DNA from: Rhabdornis inornatus
Lineage: Eukaryota > Chordata > Aves > Passeriformes > Rhabdornithidae
Reading direction: 5' to 3'
Length of the DNA stretch: 64,000 nt
Assembly (NCBI GenBank): GCA_013397075.1
Contig: VWZS01002688.1
Span: 1 to 64,000, forward strand
In this document: positions 62,128-64,000 of the stretch, in pieces
How positions within the stretch are numbered: the stretch's first letter is position 1
Layout: each line of letters begins with the position of its first letter
The notes under the pieces: generated by a model
The model's database searches: none
Told to the model about the DNA's origin: nothing
What the model saw: only the letters and a program-made list of their open reading frames with translations
Position numbers and translations under genes: made by a program

Positions 62128-64000
62128 AATGCAAATATCAAGAAGAAAATGTCTACTAAAAATCACTAAATGTGGTTTAGAACAGTAATAATCCCTTCAA
62201 AAAGTTTCATTACAGCATTTAATGACTGGCTCACTGGAACATTATGAACTTACAACATCATATTGATTCATTAGCTGGCAAATTGGCCAACAGTGCTGGC
62301 ACTGACCGACCCTATAATAATCTTTGGTTACCCTTTCTACAGCATCCATATATAAGTCAGTACTCTGAAGAAATGGTTATCATAAGTTGAAAATATATAA
62401 AGTATATACTTAAGGTTTAAACCAAAGCTTTGCTCATAAAATAGTAACAAAAATCTATCAGACCTCCATTGCATTCCAGCGAGAATAATTTGCAGCTGTG
62501 TAAAGACACGGACTTTATTGTCACAGAGGTACCAGCATAATGAAACCTGCTGCAATCAGCAGAAAGTTCAGTGAAAGCTACAAGAGCTGTTTAGGCTCTG
62601 CAAATTCTGATCCCCATATCCTGTCAGGAACCTTGTCTTGCCATAACTCCACTTTTATCAGTATTCAAGACAGCTAATTTAGATCCAAATCTACTCTACA
62701 GCAGTATAAATTTTGGCTTGTACAATGATAACAATAAAAATAACAATAGGAAATATAAATACATATAGAATAAACCTAAAAATCATTCTAATTAAAACCA
62801 AGTAGAAATCACCCTTGAAAAATTTTACATAAGCATCTGAAAGTCCAATTATCTTTTAATTCAATTAAGTATATTTTTTTTAACAGATAAAACATACTGT
62901 TCTTTTAATCAACGTTAAATACCAAGGTAAAGAGTAGGAATGTTATCTTTTACCTAGGATAACAGTGTTTTCTATGGCAGCTTTCAGGAGAATGTATTCA
63001 GTTTTCAACCTACACAGCTCAATAGGAATAAGCCACTAAATAAATAAATATTGTAAAATCACATGTTTAGAAATCAACAAGGAAAGAAAGAAACCCTGTA
63101 ACAATTACGAGATGGGAAATGCTAGTGTATTAAGCCATGGAGCAATAGGTTTGAATGCATGGAATATCAAAATTACACTCAAAGGAACTGGAAACCTGTG
63201 ACCAAGCAGTAAACTCCTAAAACAAAAGAATGCTTAGAGGAGATAGTCAAGGACTTCTATAATTTTTCAGTGATTATTGCAACACTATAATTAAAGTACA
63301 AGTAAAGTCATAGGTCAGAACTTTTTGCACTCTGAAAATGTTCTTGATGATGTCAACACTGCTGAACTTTATTATGGAAAGAAAACACCTGACCTTAAGA
63401 AAAAGGGCTATTGAGTTACTTCTAAGGAAAATGTAATAAAAGGGCATTACTTGGTATAAAATGCTATTAATAGACTCCTTGCAATTCTTCCATATTGTTA
63501 GAACAAAAAAAATGGGGACTTTGATAAGAGTATAAATAAAACGCCAGAGGAATGGTGTTGCTATAATTACACCTCTGAGGCTAGGGGACAGGAGATAGAA
63601 AAATGGTTATGAAAAAAATGAGCACGAGAGCAAATGAAAGGTGATTGTTTAGTTACATCCATAACCTCTATTAATTAATTATTCTTAATGCTAAGCAGCA
63701 GGACCTCAAGAAGTTATATACATATATATGTGTGTATATATACATAATGGTAGGGTAATTATCTCAAAGTCACACCAGAGATTCTGGAATTAGTAAAGTG
63801 AATACAATCATCTCATCTTGAACTTTTGCACAGAAATCTCTTACATACAAATTATAGTCAAACTAGTGATTTAGTCAGCAGTGTCACTACTTTGGAAAAA
63901 CAAATACTAGAAATACATATGACAGAAGCTTGTAATTTTAACATTTACACTTTCTGCACAATTCTCCTCATACTTTATAAAAGGTATTCAAAAAATTCAA
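62128..64000. other. CNTNAP2 intron to the window edge
   Basis: Unique AT-rich sequence with an alternating (TA/TG) stretch at about 63717-63744 that is partly self-complementary. No upstream CNTNAP2 exon was recognised before the window ends, so the intron is at least 62.3 kb. Confidence 0.55.
63717..63744. repeat. TA/TG alternating microsatellite
   Basis: ATATACATATATATGTGTGT followed by ATATATACAT: alternating purine-pyrimidine sequence, largely palindromic and probably length-variable. Confidence 0.8.

Overview
The window reads as vertebrate, avian, nuclear DNA, most likely from a songbird. It is AT-rich and intron-like, carries many CR1 LINE fragments on both strands, and carries several LTR families that I associate from memory with passerine genomes. 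No bacterial-style gene organisation and no long open reading frames are present. The only protein-coding segment I can support is one 157-bp exon on the minus strand (1528-1684). It has consensus splice sites and encodes a WW/Cys-rich stretch of a contactin-associated protein (Caspr/neurexin IV family), best matching CNTNAP2. Everything else appears to be intron of that gene: about 1.5 kb downstream of the exon and about 62 kb upstream of it, since the gene runs right to left. CNTNAP2 is known for very large introns.

Layout: 1-17 is the end of an LTR, followed at once by a CR1 fragment (18-548). The exon lies at 1528-1684. An LTR with a 5-bp target duplication lies at 6600-7314. A second LTR family lies at 14020-14487 and again, reversed with a perfect duplication, at 17605-18166. 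Old CR1 pieces lie at 15500-16196, 20620-20935 and 22179-22232. A likely LTR lies at 26267-26580. A 936-bp GC-rich LTR with two CTCF-like motifs lies at 30806-31741. A further LTR family with 8-bp inverted ends lies at 33271-33707. A CR1 piece lies at 36311-36450 and an LTR with a TATA box at 43500-44083. At 48905-49650 an antisense CR1 is split by an LTR that contains the only N of the window. A large LTR of about 1.8 kb lies at 51468-53236. CR1 pieces follow at 54254-54422, 55003-55474 and 61905-62127.

None of the LTRs is accompanied by recognisable gag, pol or env sequence, so they look like solo LTRs or isolated remnants. The remaining intron is unique AT-rich sequence with simple repeats, a small tandem duplication (5843-5926), a dispersed duplication of about 105 bp (60426 and 61212), and a few stretches that look like possible conserved regulatory DNA; that last point cannot be tested from one sequence. 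I found no new coding system. The most checkable observations are the paired CTCF-like motifs inside an LTR, the assembly loss marked by the N, and the exchange of the central part between LTR copies of one family. Repeat family assignments and consensus comparisons rest on memory, not on a search.
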